Assembly (NCBI GenBank): GCA_017552705.1
Contig: JAFZOY010000040.1
Location: 48,184 to 112,183, forward strand
Source: Bacteroidales bacterium
GTDB lineage: Bacteria; Bacteroidota; Bacteroidia; Bacteroidales; UBA1715
Direction of reading: 5' to 3'
DNA length: 64,000 nucleotides
In this document: piece by piece, positions 55,145-64,000 of the stretch
How positions within the stretch are numbered: the stretch's first letter is position 1
How the letters are laid out: every line of letters starts with the position of its first letter
Notes under the pieces: generated by a model
Told to the model about the DNA's origin: nothing
Databases searched by the model: none
The model's input: only the letters and a program-made list of their open reading frames with translations
Program-made: the position numbers and the translations under genes

Positions 55145-55752
55145 CAGTCTTCGTAGATATGTTGTTCAATCAATGCTTTTAGTTCTGTATAATTGTGAGC
55201 CACAGGAAGTTCCGGGAACTCGTCGATTACTTTCTGCGGTGGACAGAACAAAATGCCAACCTCCGCTTTTTTCAACATGGAAACATCGTTGTATGAGTCG
55301 CCAAACGCAATCACTTTGAAGTTCATACTTTGAAACGCTTCAACCGTATGGCGTTTTGGATCGGACTGACGGAGCTTGTAATTCGTGATTCTTCCGTCTT
55401 TGTCGATTTCGAGCGAATGGCACAAAATAAATGGATCGTCAAGTTGCTTCATCAGCGGTTTCGCAAATTCTTGGAACGTGTCGGAAACAATCACAAAACG
55501 ACTGATGTCGCGAAGCCATTTGGTAAATTCCAATGCTCCGTCGAGCGGCTTGATATTTGATATAACTTGCTGAATATCTTGAATTTTCAAATTATGTTCA
55601 TCAAGAATTGCAAGACGGTATTTCATCAATTTATCATAATCTGGTTCGTCACGAGTGGTGATTTTCAATTTCTCGATACCTGTGATTTTAGCCACATTAA
55701 TCCACACCTCGGGTACGAAAACACCCTCTAAATCAGAACAAACAACCCACAT
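55144..55752 (-). CDS. thrH: Phosphoserine phosphatase / homoserine phosphotransferase ThrH-like
   Basis: 202 aa from the ATG at 55752. It is an HAD-family protein with motif I CSDLEGVFVPEVW, as in ThrH, then FVIVSDTFQEFAKP and FGDSYNDVSML. ThrH removes phosphate from phosphoserine and can transfer it to homoserine. Its stop overlaps the start of the flavoprotein gene by 1 nt. It is divergent from coaD. Confidence 0.88.
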   Translation of the reverse strand: MWVVCSDLEGVFVPEVWINVAKITGIEKLKITTRDEPDYDKLMKYRLAILDEHNLKIQDIQQVISNIKPLDGALEFTKWLRDISRFVIVSDTFQEFAKPLMKQLDDPFILCHSLEIDKDGRITNYKLRQSDPKRHTVEAFQSMNFKVIAFGDSYNDVSMLKKAEVGILFCPPQKVIDEFPELPVAHNYTELKALIEQHIYED

Positions 55753-55810
55753 AATACATCTATTTTTTTGCAAAATAAAGGAATAATTCTGTATTCAACA
55801 CGCTTTTTAT

Positions 55811-55818
55811 TACTTTTG
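55811..55818 (+). promoter_or_regulatory. -7 element of the coaD promoter
   Basis: TACTTTTG, an exact TAnnTTTG match, 21 nt before the ATG at 55840. Confidence 0.5.
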
Positions 55819-55839
55819 TAAAAATTCATATCTACTAAA

Positions 55840-56280
55840 ATGGAAAAAATTGCTGTTTTCCCAGGGAGTTTCGACCCGTTCACCGTTGGTCACAAGGCGA
55901 TTTTGGACATGGCGCTGCCGTTGTTCGACAAAATTATTGTTGCCGTAGGCGTAAATTCCGCAAAGAAATATTGTTTCGACACTCCGCAACGAGTGCGCGC
56001 GATAGCGGATATGTATTCCGGAAATCCTAAAATAACAGTGGAAACGTATGAGTCGCTTACGGTTGATTTCTGCAAACAACGGAATGCCACAGTGATTTTG
56101 CGCGGTCTGCGGAACACCACCGATTTTGAGTACGAAAAGACAATGGCTCAAACAAATCGGGCTTTGGCAGGCATAGAGACCGTTTTTTTGATGACACCTC
56201 CCGAATATGAACATATTTCGTCGTCGATTGTGCGGGAACTGTTAGCCTACGGTGCCGACGCATCAAAATTTTTACCATAG
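55840..56280 (+). CDS. coaD: Phosphopantetheine adenylyltransferase
   Basis: 146 aa. It makes dephospho-CoA from ATP and 4'-phosphopantetheine. The nucleotidyltransferase motifs GSFDPFTVGHKAIL (T/H-x-G-H) and EHISSSIVREL near the C-terminus (ISSTxVR type) are present, with LRGLRNTTDFEYEK in between. The length is slightly short but within the Bacteroidetes range. Confidence 0.97.
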   Translation: MEKIAVFPGSFDPFTVGHKAILDMALPLFDKIIVAVGVNSAKKYCFDTPQRVRAIADMYSGNPKITVETYESLTVDFCKQRNATVILRGLRNTTDFEYEKTMAQTNRALAGIETVFLMTPPEYEHISSSIVRELLAYGADASKFLP

Positions 56281-56451
56281 AGCACGGCTTGCAAATCACA
56301 AGACCATCCTCCGCATCGTGCATAAACACACTGCGAATGCAAGATTATAGAAAAATATTTATTTCTTCGTATTTTTGCTAAATTTCTATAACTCTTATGC
56401 ATAGATATAAAAAAGATTGTTTAGATTTGTAGTCGTTAAATTAAGTTCGGT

Positions 56452-57183
56452 ATGCCTTATAGAAGACTTCCTAATACTGATGCAGCTCGCATGAGAGCTT
56501 TGCAAACAGCTATCGACAAAGCATCAAGCTTGTCAATGAACGAGTGTGCCATATCTCCAGCTTTGCTTTTACGGGCAAAATTTTTCCTACCATCGTTGCG
56601 AAGTGGTATTTTACAATGCCGTTCGTCATATTCGCAATCTGTGGAAACAGGTGCTAATTTCTCAATGTTGCAGAAACGTGCAAAAATGTACATCTCGCAT
56701 TTTATCCAAGTATTGAATATGGCAATCCTTCGAGGCGAAATGAAACCGAATTCCCGTGACTTCTACGGCTTGAAGGGGAAAAAACTTCCAAGCCTCGAAA
56801 CCACCGACGAAATACTTGAATGGGGGAAACGACTGATTGACGGCGAAGCAAAACGCGCTGCTTCAGGAGGTTCGTATATGACAAATCCCCGCATTTCGAT
56901 GGTGAAAATCGAATATGAAAAATTTGCGGCAGCTGCCCGCTCAAACGACATCCGCCAGACCTACGACCAACGTACTTCCGAATACATCGCAGATTTGCGT
57001 CAACGTGGCGACGCCATTATTCAAGAGATTTGGAACGAAGTGGAAAACCATTTCCAGAATTTGCCGCCTGAAGAACGTCGCAAAGCTTGTGCGGAATATG
57101 GCATCTCATACGTTTGGAGAAAATCCGAAATGCCCGCCGAATCTAACACAGAACAAAATACTGAAACTGTAAATAACGATTAA
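56452..57183 (+). CDS. Conserved Bacteroidetes hypothetical protein
   Basis: 243 aa, mostly helical, with no signal peptide. The opening MPYRRLPNTDAARMRALQ recurs in hypothetical proteins of Bacteroidales. No catalytic motif is visible. The tail after residue 225 is rich in Asn, Thr and Glu. It begins a plus-strand block: the small lipoprotein follows after 4 nt and the AsmA-like gene 4 nt later. A possible -7 element TAGATTTG lies at 56422-56429. Confidence 0.75.
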   Translation: MPYRRLPNTDAARMRALQTAIDKASSLSMNECAISPALLLRAKFFLPSLRSGILQCRSSYSQSVETGANFSMLQKRAKMYISHFIQVLNMAILRGEMKPNSRDFYGLKGKKLPSLETTDEILEWGKRLIDGEAKRAASGGSYMTNPRISMVKIEYEKFAAAARSNDIRQTYDQRTSEYIADLRQRGDAIIQEIWNEVENHFQNLPPEERRKACAEYGISYVWRKSEMPAESNTEQNTETVNND

Positions 57184-57187
57184 ACCA

Positions 57188-57535
57188 ATGAAAAAAATAC
57201 TTGTTTCTCTTTGTGTTGTACTGTTTCTTTTTGCTGGTTGCAACAAAAAGAAATTCGATGTCGCTGACCTATACGGGAGGTGGGCATCAGGAACACTCTA
57301 CGAAATATATAATGCTTCGGGCAACGGCCTCACATGGGACGAAAGCGATGATGTAACGGAAGAGGAAGCGCAGTCTTTCACATGGGAACTTGAAGATGCC
57401 ACTCTCACCCGCTACCATCAAATGGAAGGAAGTGCCGCAGTTGTTCCAAAAACATATACTATTAAAACGTTGACAGCCATCACGTTGGTTTACGAAACAT
57501 CGGGAGGAAAAACGTTTACGTTCACAAAGCAATAA
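57188..57535 (+). CDS. Small lipocalin-like lipoprotein
   Basis: 115 aa with a lipoprotein signal (VVLFLFAGCNKK, lipobox AGC). The mature part (VADLYGRWASGTLYEIY, then beta-rich segments ending GGKTFTFTKQ) looks like the small lipocalin-type barrels common in Bacteroidetes. It is probably in the outer membrane. It lies 4 nt after the preceding gene and 4 nt before the AsmA-like gene. Confidence 0.75.
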   Translation: MKKILVSLCVVLFLFAGCNKKKFDVADLYGRWASGTLYEIYNASGNGLTWDESDDVTEEEAQSFTWELEDATLTRYHQMEGSAAVVPKTYTIKTLTAITLVYETSGGKTFTFTKQ

Positions 57536-57539
57536 TGTC

Positions 57540-60500
57540 ATGAAGAAACTACTGAAAATATTTGCAATCACGCTTGGCTCTGTCATGGGGCTGTCGGTGA
57601 TAGGCGTTTGTATAATTGTTTGGTTTGTATTTACTCCCGAAAAACTTACGCCTATTGTAAAAGGTTATATCCCTGCTTTTGTAACCTGCCAAACCGAGCT
57701 CGACACGGTTGACCTCACGTTTTTCAGCACATTTCCGCATTTCGGAATACGACTCAATAATGTCGCTCTAATCAATCCTATGGATGGCGCACCTTCCGAT
57801 ACAGTTGCGTCAATCAAGAGTTTGGTTGCCACTGTCGATGTGAATGAATATCTCTCGAACGCCAATGTGGTGATAAACGGCGTATATATCGACAATACGG
57901 TTGCCAATATATATGTAAACGCCGACAGTGTTGCCAACTACGATGTGTTTATTTCCGACACGACAGCCGAGGACACTACATCGTCGTCGGTATTTAATCA
58001 ATTGGCTATCAAGGATGTGAAACTGACAAATATTTCCGCACAATATGTTGATGTGCCGTCGAAAATGAACGCTTCCATCACGAACATTAATCTCGATGCC
58101 GATATGCTCATGGAGGGCGATAACATTACCGCCGATGTGGATATGACTTCCGATGCGATAGATTTTGCATTGACCGATTCCTCGCAATTGAAGGCTTCTG
58201 TCGGGGATTTCAAGACACGTTTTTCGGGCGGAATCGAGAATTACAATTTTGTAAAAGGAACTCTCAACGTGTTTTTAAACAATGTTTCTGCCGAAATGGA
58301 AGGCACAAAATATGCCGATTCATTGAAAATACAAACACAGATGCCTCTCGAAGTGACACTCGATACGTTGAAAATTGCGTTGAAAGATGCACTTATCGGG
58401 ATAAACGAAAATCAGATTTCGTTGACCGGCGATGCCGAGATAGGCGACGACATTCGGATGAATATGAATTTCTCTACGAACAATATCAACCTTCCGACGT
58501 TGTTCCAGTTGGTTCCCGAGGAAATGTTGAAGGAATATCTTGATGGCATCACCGTTGACGGCGACATCCAATTGTCGGGAAATGTGCGCGGAATTATGAA
58601 CGACACCCTTATGCCGCTTGTTTCCGCCGACGCCACGTATTCCAACGGTTCGGTAGTTGTGAAAGATTTGGGACACGATTTATATGATGTGGAAGCTACC
58701 GTCCATGCCGATATTGATTTGAACGAGGAGAAGAATTCCAAAGTGGCAATCCGTTCTGTTTCGGCAAAAACAGGAAAATCAATGGTTACACTCTCCGGCG
58801 ACATTCAGGATTTGCTGAACGACATGGATTTCAACATAAAGGCAAACGCACGCGTGTGTCTGCTCGACTTGAAGAACGAAATCCCTGCCGACATTTTTGT
58901 GACAGGCTGGGTTGATGCAGTTGTGGCTGCTCAATGCAATTTAGACGCTCTCACCAATGTGAACCTGAAAAAAATTCGGGCTAATGGAACGGTGAACTTG
59001 AGCGATTTGGATTTGGTGTATGCCGATTCCACGTTTGTGAACACGCAGAAAATTGCTGTTGACTTCACTTTGCCAAGCACCCGAACACAAAATGAATTCA
59101 AGGAAGTGATTGATTTAGCGGTGAAAAGCGACAATCTCCACGTAATGATGACGGATTTCTTCAAAACCGACTTGAAAGGCACCGACTTGCGTGTGGGCGT
59201 TTCCGATGTAATGGATACGACAAAGGACATTGCCGTGGCGTGCGATTTCAATATCAAAAATGTTGACTACATAATGGAATCCGACACGATTTCGGCTACA
59301 GTACGCAATCCTAAAGGAACTGCGAAAATGTTCCCAAAAGGGAAAAACACTGGCTACGCCTGCGTGTTCAACTGCGACAGCATCTATGCGAAAGTTGCCA
59401 ACGATGTGGCTGCCCGTACAGGTTCAATCTCGTTGAAAGCAAAAGCTGAATACGATGAAAATCAAGAAGATGTGATTCTTCAATGGAATCCCGATGTCGT
59501 GTTGAACTTTAATCAAGGACAGATTTCGGTAAGCGCAATCGAAAAGCCAATCAAGGTGGCAAAAATTGCGTGCGATTTCAATAAAAGCCGTTTCAAAATC
59601 GACCAAAGCAAGATTATTCTTGGAAATTCCGATTTCCAACTTACGGGTATAATTAAAAATATTGCCGACTACATCAACGGCGAAGACTTGTTGAAAGGTG
59701 AATTGAAATTCACATCCGACTATACCGACGTGATGGAACTTATGGAACTGGCAAGCGGATTCGGCGACACTACCGAGGTCGCTGTTGACACGATGAAGGC
59801 AGAACTGGCAAAAACAGAATCTACCGAAACCGCAACTATTGAAGAAGACAATCCATTCATGGTTCCCCTTGGTGTTGACGTGGTTATGAACACCGACATA
59901 AAGAAGGCTCTTGTCGGTAAAAAAGTGATAGAACACGTTGGCGGAGGATTGACAATCCGCGATGGTGTGCTGGTGCTTGAAGAAATGGGCTTCACGTGCG
60001 ACGCAGCCCAAATGCAGCTTACTGCCACATATCGCTCTCCACGTAAAAACCACTTGTTTACTGGGCTTGATTTCCACTTGATTGACATTAGTATTGCTGA
60101 TTTGATTGATATGATTCCCGACATCGATACGATTGTTCCTATGTTGAAGTCTTTCTCGGGAAAAGCGGAATTCCACTTGGCTGCCGAAACCTACTTGAAA
60201 TCGAACTATGAGCCAAAATATTCGACTATGCTCGGAGCTGCCGCCATCAAAGGTCGTGACCTTGTAGTGATGGACAACGAAACGTTTGAGATGATTTCTA
60301 AAAAATTGTTGTTCAACAAAAAGAAGACTAAAAATGTGGTTGACAGCATAGATGTTGAAATGACCGTATATCGTGACGAGGTGGAATTGTTCCCATTTGT
60401 TGTTTCGATGGACAAATATCAGGCGGTGCTGTCGGGACACCATAACTTGGATATGTCGTGCAAATACCATATATCACTGACAAAGAGTCCGTTGCCAATC

Positions 60501-60689
60501 AAACTTGGGTTGAACCTTGCAGGCACGCTTGATGATCTCAAACCCCAACTTGCAAAATGCGAATACAAGAAATTGTATAAACCCGAAAAACGTGGTGTAG
60601 TTGACGAACGAGTGCTTCATCTGAAACAAACAATCAGTTCGTCGTTGCAGTCGGGAGTGAAAAATCAGGATGCATTGATTAAAGATTAG
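57540..60689 (+). CDS. AsmA-family membrane protein
   Basis: 1049 aa. One N-terminal membrane helix (about 5-32; ITLGSVMGLSVIGVCIIVWFVF) is followed by a long beta-rich periplasmic part. The AsmA N-terminal pattern (VDLTFFSTFPHFGIRLNNVALINP) and the C-terminal AsmA_2 region (about 780-1020; GGGLTIRDGVLVLEEMGFTCDAAQMQLTATYRS) are clear. AsmA-like proteins are thought to form lipid-transfer bridges between membranes. The following porZ gene begins 41 nt downstream. Confidence 0.9.
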   Translation: MKKLLKIFAITLGSVMGLSVIGVCIIVWFVFTPEKLTPIVKGYIPAFVTCQTELDTVDLTFFSTFPHFGIRLNNVALINPMDGAPSDTVASIKSLVATVDVNEYLSNANVVINGVYIDNTVANIYVNADSVANYDVFISDTTAEDTTSSSVFNQLAIKDVKLTNISAQYVDVPSKMNASITNINLDADMLMEGDNITADVDMTSDAIDFALTDSSQLKASVGDFKTRFSGGIENYNFVKGTLNVFLNNVSAEMEGTKYADSLKIQTQMPLEVTLDTLKIALKDALIGINENQISLTGDAEIGDDIRMNMNFSTNNINLPTLFQLVPEEMLKEYLDGITVDGDIQLSGNVRGIMNDTLMPLVSADATYSNGSVVVKDLGHDLYDVEATVHADIDLNEEKNSKVAIRSVSAKTGKSMVTLSGDIQDLLNDMDFNIKANARVCLLDLKNEIPADIFVTGWVDAVVAAQCNLDALTNVNLKKIRANGTVNLSDLDLVYADSTFVNTQKIAVDFTLPSTRTQNEFKEVIDLAVKSDNLHVMMTDFFKTDLKGTDLRVGVSDVMDTTKDIAVACDFNIKNVDYIMESDTISATVRNPKGTAKMFPKGKNTGYACVFNCDSIYAKVANDVAARTGSISLKAKAEYDENQEDVILQWNPDVVLNFNQGQISVSAIEKPIKVAKIACDFNKSRFKIDQSKIILGNSDFQLTGIIKNIADYINGEDLLKGELKFTSDYTDVMELMELASGFGDTTEVAVDTMKAELAKTESTETATIEEDNPFMVPLGVDVVMNTDIKKALVGKKVIEHVGGGLTIRDGVLVLEEMGFTCDAAQMQLTATYRSPRKNHLFTGLDFHLIDISIADLIDMIPDIDTIVPMLKSFSGKAEFHLAAETYLKSNYEPKYSTMLGAAAIKGRDLVVMDNETFEMISKKLLFNKKKTKNVVDSIDVEMTVYRDEVELFPFVVSMDKYQAVLSGHHNLDMSCKYHISLTKSPLPIKLGLNLAGTLDDLKPQLAKCEYKKLYKPEKRGVVDERVLHLKQTISSSLQSGVKNQDALIKD

Positions 60690-60730
60690 AAAGATTGTGC
60701 GGTAGCACATATACGGACGATTGCTACAGA

Positions 60731-62998
60731 ATGAAGAAAATCTTTGCATATATCGCTCTATTGCTTTGGTGCACAATCTGTTTCGCACAAGTACCCGGTA
60801 CGTGGAATGAATATTTCTCGTTTCGCAATGTGCAACAACTTGAAAGTGTTGACGACAATGTGTTTGCCCTGTCGGAAAATGGCATTTTCATTTACAACAC
60901 CTCAACGCAAGAAATCCAAAAAATCACAAAACTAAACGGCCTCAGCACGGTAGGGCTGACATGTATGGCATTTTGCGACTCAACCTCATCGTTTTTGATT
61001 GGCTACAACGATGGCACACTCGACATGCTGGATTATCCTTCGCTCAAAGTGAAGGCAATTCCAACCATCGCAAACAAACCGCTGTATGGTTCAAAGAAAA
61101 TCAACGCGATTACGATGCACAACGACACTGCCATTATTGCTACGGAATTCGGCATTCTCACATTCGAAATGAGCTCACAGAAATTCATTTCAACAACAGT
61201 CCTCAGCAACGACGGAAGTTATGTGCCTGCGAAATCTATCACGATGGATGGAAACGACATATATGCGGCAACGACCAAAGGAATCTTTTCCGCCTCTATC
61301 CAAAATGCAAACCTATCGAATTACTCTTCGTGGCACAAACTAACAGGAATCCCTTATGCAAACGATACCATCAGCCACATCGCCGCACTCAACGGCACAA
61401 TTTACTATGCCCATAAAAATACCAATGACGCAAGCAAAGATTCGGTTTTTAAGATAACCAACGGAACAGCGGAAGCGTTTAAAACGCAGACAGGAAATAT
61501 ACAACGATTGAAAACTTACAATAATTATCTGATTATCACCGCTTCAACTATCGTAAACGCCTACGATGAAAATGAACTTTTGAAAAATAGTGTTGTAAAA
61601 ACACAAGACCTTGGAGAATTCACCGACGTAGCGTATATGGGTTCTTTTCTTGATTCGTATGTATCAAACACAAAATTTGGAATGTTCGATACCAAAACGG
61701 AAAAAAAGATTTATCCCAAATGTCCGCAATCCAACGCAATCTCCGATGTGTATTACAATGAAGACAGATTATTCCTGACAGAAGGAAAACTCATTAACTG
61801 GGAAGGCGCCATGTTCGACTACATGGATTATCAGGGCAGCTGGTATTCCCACAAAACATGGGATGCCCAAAATGCTCGTTGTGTGTATGTCCCCAGCAAA
61901 TCGAAACAATTCTATTATGGTTCATTTGGCGGTTTGGCTTTAGGTACATTCTCTACATGGTGGCAGACAGACACTATTTATAATCATACAAATTCCCCTA
62001 TCCAGCAATATACATTTTATGCTGCAAAAGTTGATATTGTGAGCGACATAACCGAGGATTCCTATAAAAACATCTGGTTTCTTAACGAATACACATCGTA
62101 TCCGTTGATGGTCATTACCCCCGAGAACAAATGGTATCGATTTTTGATTCCTTCAATTGGAAGAATGTCGTTTGAGAATCTTTTGATTGACTCCTACGGA
62201 ATTAAATGGCTGGCTGGCGAATCAAAACTGGTTGCCTACTACGAAAACAAGACACTCGACGATGAAAGCGATGATTTATGTGTACAAATACCGTTAACCG
62301 ATGGTGAAGGAACGATAGCATCACGAACAACGTGCGTGGTTGAAGATTTGAACAGACAAATTTGGATAGGCACAAATCAAGGAATTGCTGTTCATTCATC
62401 ACCTTCGCGTGTTTTTAAGGACAGACAAACGATTTCGAGAATAAAAATCGAAATTGATGGCGAAGTTGGCTATTTGCTTAGTTCAGAATATATTACATGT
62501 ATAGCCGTTGATGGGGCAAACAGAAAATGGATAGGCACGGAAAATTCAGGAGTGTTTCTACTTTCGGAAAATGGAACCGAACAACTATTGAATTTCACCA
62601 AAAGCAATAGTCCCCTTCCCACAAACACAATAACCTCCATTTCCATAAATCACGAGACAGGTGAAGTATTTATTGGCACCGACGATGGTTTGGTCTCCTA
62701 CATTGGAAACGCCACCGAAGGCGACAACGGCATGGAACACGTTACAATTTTCCCGAATCCAGTTCGTGAATCCTACGAAGGAACTATCTTCATAAAAGGA
62801 CTTGTTGCCGACGCCACCATAAAAATAACAGATATATCGGGAAATCTTGTCAGAACCATTACCGCAAACGGCGGAACTGCGGAATGGGACGGACGAAATC
62901 TTTACGGGAATAGAGTAAGCACAGGCATATATCTTTTATATATCTCCGACGAGAATGGAGTTTCAACAAAAATTTCGAAGATTTTATTCATACACTAA
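60731..62998 (+). CDS. porZ: T9SS component PorZ-like beta-propeller protein
   Basis: 755 aa from the ATG at 60731, which begins a signal peptide (MKKIFAYIALLLWCTICFAQ). Two seven-bladed propellers (about 25-670; ENGIFIYNTSTQEIQKITKLNGLS, WIGTNQGIAVHS, WIGTENSGVFLLSENG, FIGTDDGLVSY) and a C-terminal sorting-like domain (FPNPVRESYEGTIFIKGL, TGIYLLYISDENG) match PorZ. In Porphyromonas PorZ brings anionic LPS to the PorU sortase that anchors T9SS cargo. It overlaps nothing; the DUF4886 gene follows 12 nt later. Confidence 0.85.
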   Translation: MKKIFAYIALLLWCTICFAQVPGTWNEYFSFRNVQQLESVDDNVFALSENGIFIYNTSTQEIQKITKLNGLSTVGLTCMAFCDSTSSFLIGYNDGTLDMLDYPSLKVKAIPTIANKPLYGSKKINAITMHNDTAIIATEFGILTFEMSSQKFISTTVLSNDGSYVPAKSITMDGNDIYAATTKGIFSASIQNANLSNYSSWHKLTGIPYANDTISHIAALNGTIYYAHKNTNDASKDSVFKITNGTAEAFKTQTGNIQRLKTYNNYLIITASTIVNAYDENELLKNSVVKTQDLGEFTDVAYMGSFLDSYVSNTKFGMFDTKTEKKIYPKCPQSNAISDVYYNEDRLFLTEGKLINWEGAMFDYMDYQGSWYSHKTWDAQNARCVYVPSKSKQFYYGSFGGLALGTFSTWWQTDTIYNHTNSPIQQYTFYAAKVDIVSDITEDSYKNIWFLNEYTSYPLMVITPENKWYRFLIPSIGRMSFENLLIDSYGIKWLAGESKLVAYYENKTLDDESDDLCVQIPLTDGEGTIASRTTCVVEDLNRQIWIGTNQGIAVHSSPSRVFKDRQTISRIKIEIDGEVGYLLSSEYITCIAVDGANRKWIGTENSGVFLLSENGTEQLLNFTKSNSPLPTNTITSISINHETGEVFIGTDDGLVSYIGNATEGDNGMEHVTIFPNPVRESYEGTIFIKGLVADATIKITDISGNLVRTITANGGTAEWDGRNLYGNRVSTGIYLLYISDENGVSTKISKILFIH

Positions 62999-63010
62999 AT
63001 CTTTCCGAAA

Positions 63011-63799
63011 ATGAAACGCCTTCTCTTATATTTCCTGTTATTTTTTACCCTTAGCAGTTTTTCACAGAACACATTACAATTCCCCATCAAAAACAATCCT
63101 CTTCCCAAAGATTCCGACTCGCTTCGCGTTTTGCTGATTGGCAATAGTTTCACATACGATTTAACACGATTCATTGGCAACATTCTCCGAGCAAGCGGAA
63201 TAGACAATAACACCTGTTGTGTTTACATCTTATGGGGAAAAGGAGCTTCTCTTGAACATTGGGACAACTGGTATATAGAAAAGGATACTTTTAACCTTTC
63301 AAGAATGGGAGGAAATCTTGCGGCTACAATTACCGAAGGTACTGTTCAGGAATTGTTATCCCAAAACTGGGACGTTATAGGTCTTCAGCAAACCTCCGAC
63401 CGTTCTGCCAACATAGATTCATACTCGCCATATCTTTACGATATGATTCAATATATTAAACAAAGCTGCCCAAACCAAAATGTTTCCATCTGCTGGCAAC
63501 TAACATGGTCGTATTGGGAAGGAATAAATAAAATTGGCCCTAAAGAAGAATCTGGTTGGAAAGATATTGTTGCAACAACCGACGACATGATTTCCCAATA
63601 CGGCATCGATATAATTATTCCATCAGGAACGGCAGTTGAAAATGCCAGAAAAACATCATTAAACACACCTCATTCCTTTACAAGAGACGGGCATCACGTA
63701 GCATACGGAGCAGGCCAGTATGTGTTGGCATGTACACTCTTTGAAACAATTTTCGGCTTAATGGTCAAAATGAGACCTGAAATCCTTGTAATAAATTGA
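63011..63799 (+). CDS. DUF4886 SGNH-like hydrolase, C-terminus probably replaced by an IS
   Basis: 262 aa with a signal peptide (MKRLLLYFLLFFTLSSFSQ). The core (SLRVLLIGNSFTYDLTRFIGNIL, VIGLQQTSDRS, TRDGHHVAYGAGQYVLACTLFETIFG) matches DUF4886, an SGNH-hydrolase-like family of extracellular Bacteroidetes proteins, perhaps esterases. After ETIFG (about 63754) the sequence no longer resembles the family, and it stops after 14 more residues, where the IS appears to begin. Confidence 0.8.
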   Translation: MKRLLLYFLLFFTLSSFSQNTLQFPIKNNPLPKDSDSLRVLLIGNSFTYDLTRFIGNILRASGIDNNTCCVYILWGKGASLEHWDNWYIEKDTFNLSRMGGNLAATITEGTVQELLSQNWDVIGLQQTSDRSANIDSYSPYLYDMIQYIKQSCPNQNVSICWQLTWSYWEGINKIGPKEESGWKDIVATTDDMISQYGIDIIIPSGTAVENARKTSLNTPHSFTRDGHHVAYGAGQYVLACTLFETIFGLMVKMRPEILVIN

Positions 63800-64000
63800 A
63801 ATTTATATATTTACAGCATTTTTAAGAAAATGAGTAAAAATCTGCTTTCATTGTGGAGTGAAAAATGTAATCAAGAAAGGGTTACAAGGTGCCAAACAAA
63901 GATGGTATTGTAAAGAGTGTAAACGTTATTTCACAAGGACGGAAGCTTTGTCCCCAGAAAGTTTGTACAAGGAATATACCTGCGGAAAACAAACACTACA
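63755..64000 (+). mobile_element. Insertion sequence with zinc-ribbon transposase (IS256-like variant), right part outside window
   Basis: From 63843 one frame reads CFHCGVKNVIKKG, QRWYCKECKRYF and EYTCGKQTL to the edge, the N-terminus of transposases of the 'IS256 variant Zn-binding' kind. The plausible start ATG at 63830 (MSKN) is one base out of frame with it, so the gene is frameshifted near its start or the base is wrong. The left boundary at about 63755 is a guess from where the preceding gene loses family similarity. Confidence 0.6.

Noticed and set aside
59424..60470. Long minus-strand open frame opposite the AsmA-like gene
   Set aside because: His- and Phe-rich shadow frame with no promoter or recognisable domain.

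Overview
The window looks like chromosomal DNA of a member of the Bacteroidota, most likely an uncultured Bacteroidales. Three things support this. Many genes carry the Bacteroidota-type -7 promoter element TAnnTTTG (for example upstream of folD, feoAB, ygiQ and the large surface proteins). Several secreted proteins end in type IX secretion (T9SS)-like sorting domains, and a PorZ-like T9SS component is present. The operon of sigma-54 regulator, lptE, TPR protein and secG is a familiar Bacteroidetes arrangement. No rRNA, tRNA or CRISPR array was seen.

Layout. 1-1941: 3'-incomplete secreted protein with BACON and paralogous lectin-like domains. 1942-5698: ORF6N-domain gene with a broken duplicate beside it, then folD, queH and a RhuM-Fic fusion gene. 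5774-10483: glycosyltransferase, then a three-gene operon (dCMP deaminase, S41 protease, GGGP synthase) and a TPR protein. 10547-14101: three secreted proteins, with identical terminators at 11410-11446 and 14483-14519. 14543-16480: groESL. 16656-20192: the secG/TPR/lptE/sigma-54-regulator operon, divergent from a feoA-feoB fusion. 22765-27471: mnmA, a surface-protein remnant, a NUDIX hydrolase, a YgiQ radical-SAM protein and an amidohydrolase. 27631-35031: two very large paralogous surface proteins built from SprB-type repeats.

35162-52198 is an AT-rich, minus-strand surface-glycan locus read from 52198 downward. It holds a nonulosonic-acid synthase, a fused CMP-transferase/phosphatase, an AlbA_2-family ATP-binding protein, a ferredoxin/F420-beta protein fused to a hexapeptide acyltransferase, an SDR epimerase, a Wzx flippase, a Panacea-type toxin-antitoxin pair, two polysaccharide pyruvyl transferases, several glycosyltransferases, a Wzy-like polymerase and a second F420-beta protein. 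Together these could make, modify, flip and polymerise an acidic, pyruvylated glycan.

52333-64000: an ECF sigma factor with a putative anti-sigma protein carrying a gliding-motility-type outer domain, a flavoprotein, thrH, coaD, a conserved hypothetical gene, a small lipoprotein, an AsmA-like protein, PorZ and a DUF4886 protein. The last seems cut by an insertion sequence whose zinc-ribbon transposase runs off the right edge.

The most unusual items are the jelly-roll-like domains nested inside SprB repeats, an AlbA_2 gene flanked by a duplicated start of the next gene, the Panacea toxin-antitoxin pair with an unrecognised toxin inside the glycan operon, the F420-beta/acyltransferase fusion, and a sigma/anti-sigma pair whose outer domain resembles T9SS cargo.
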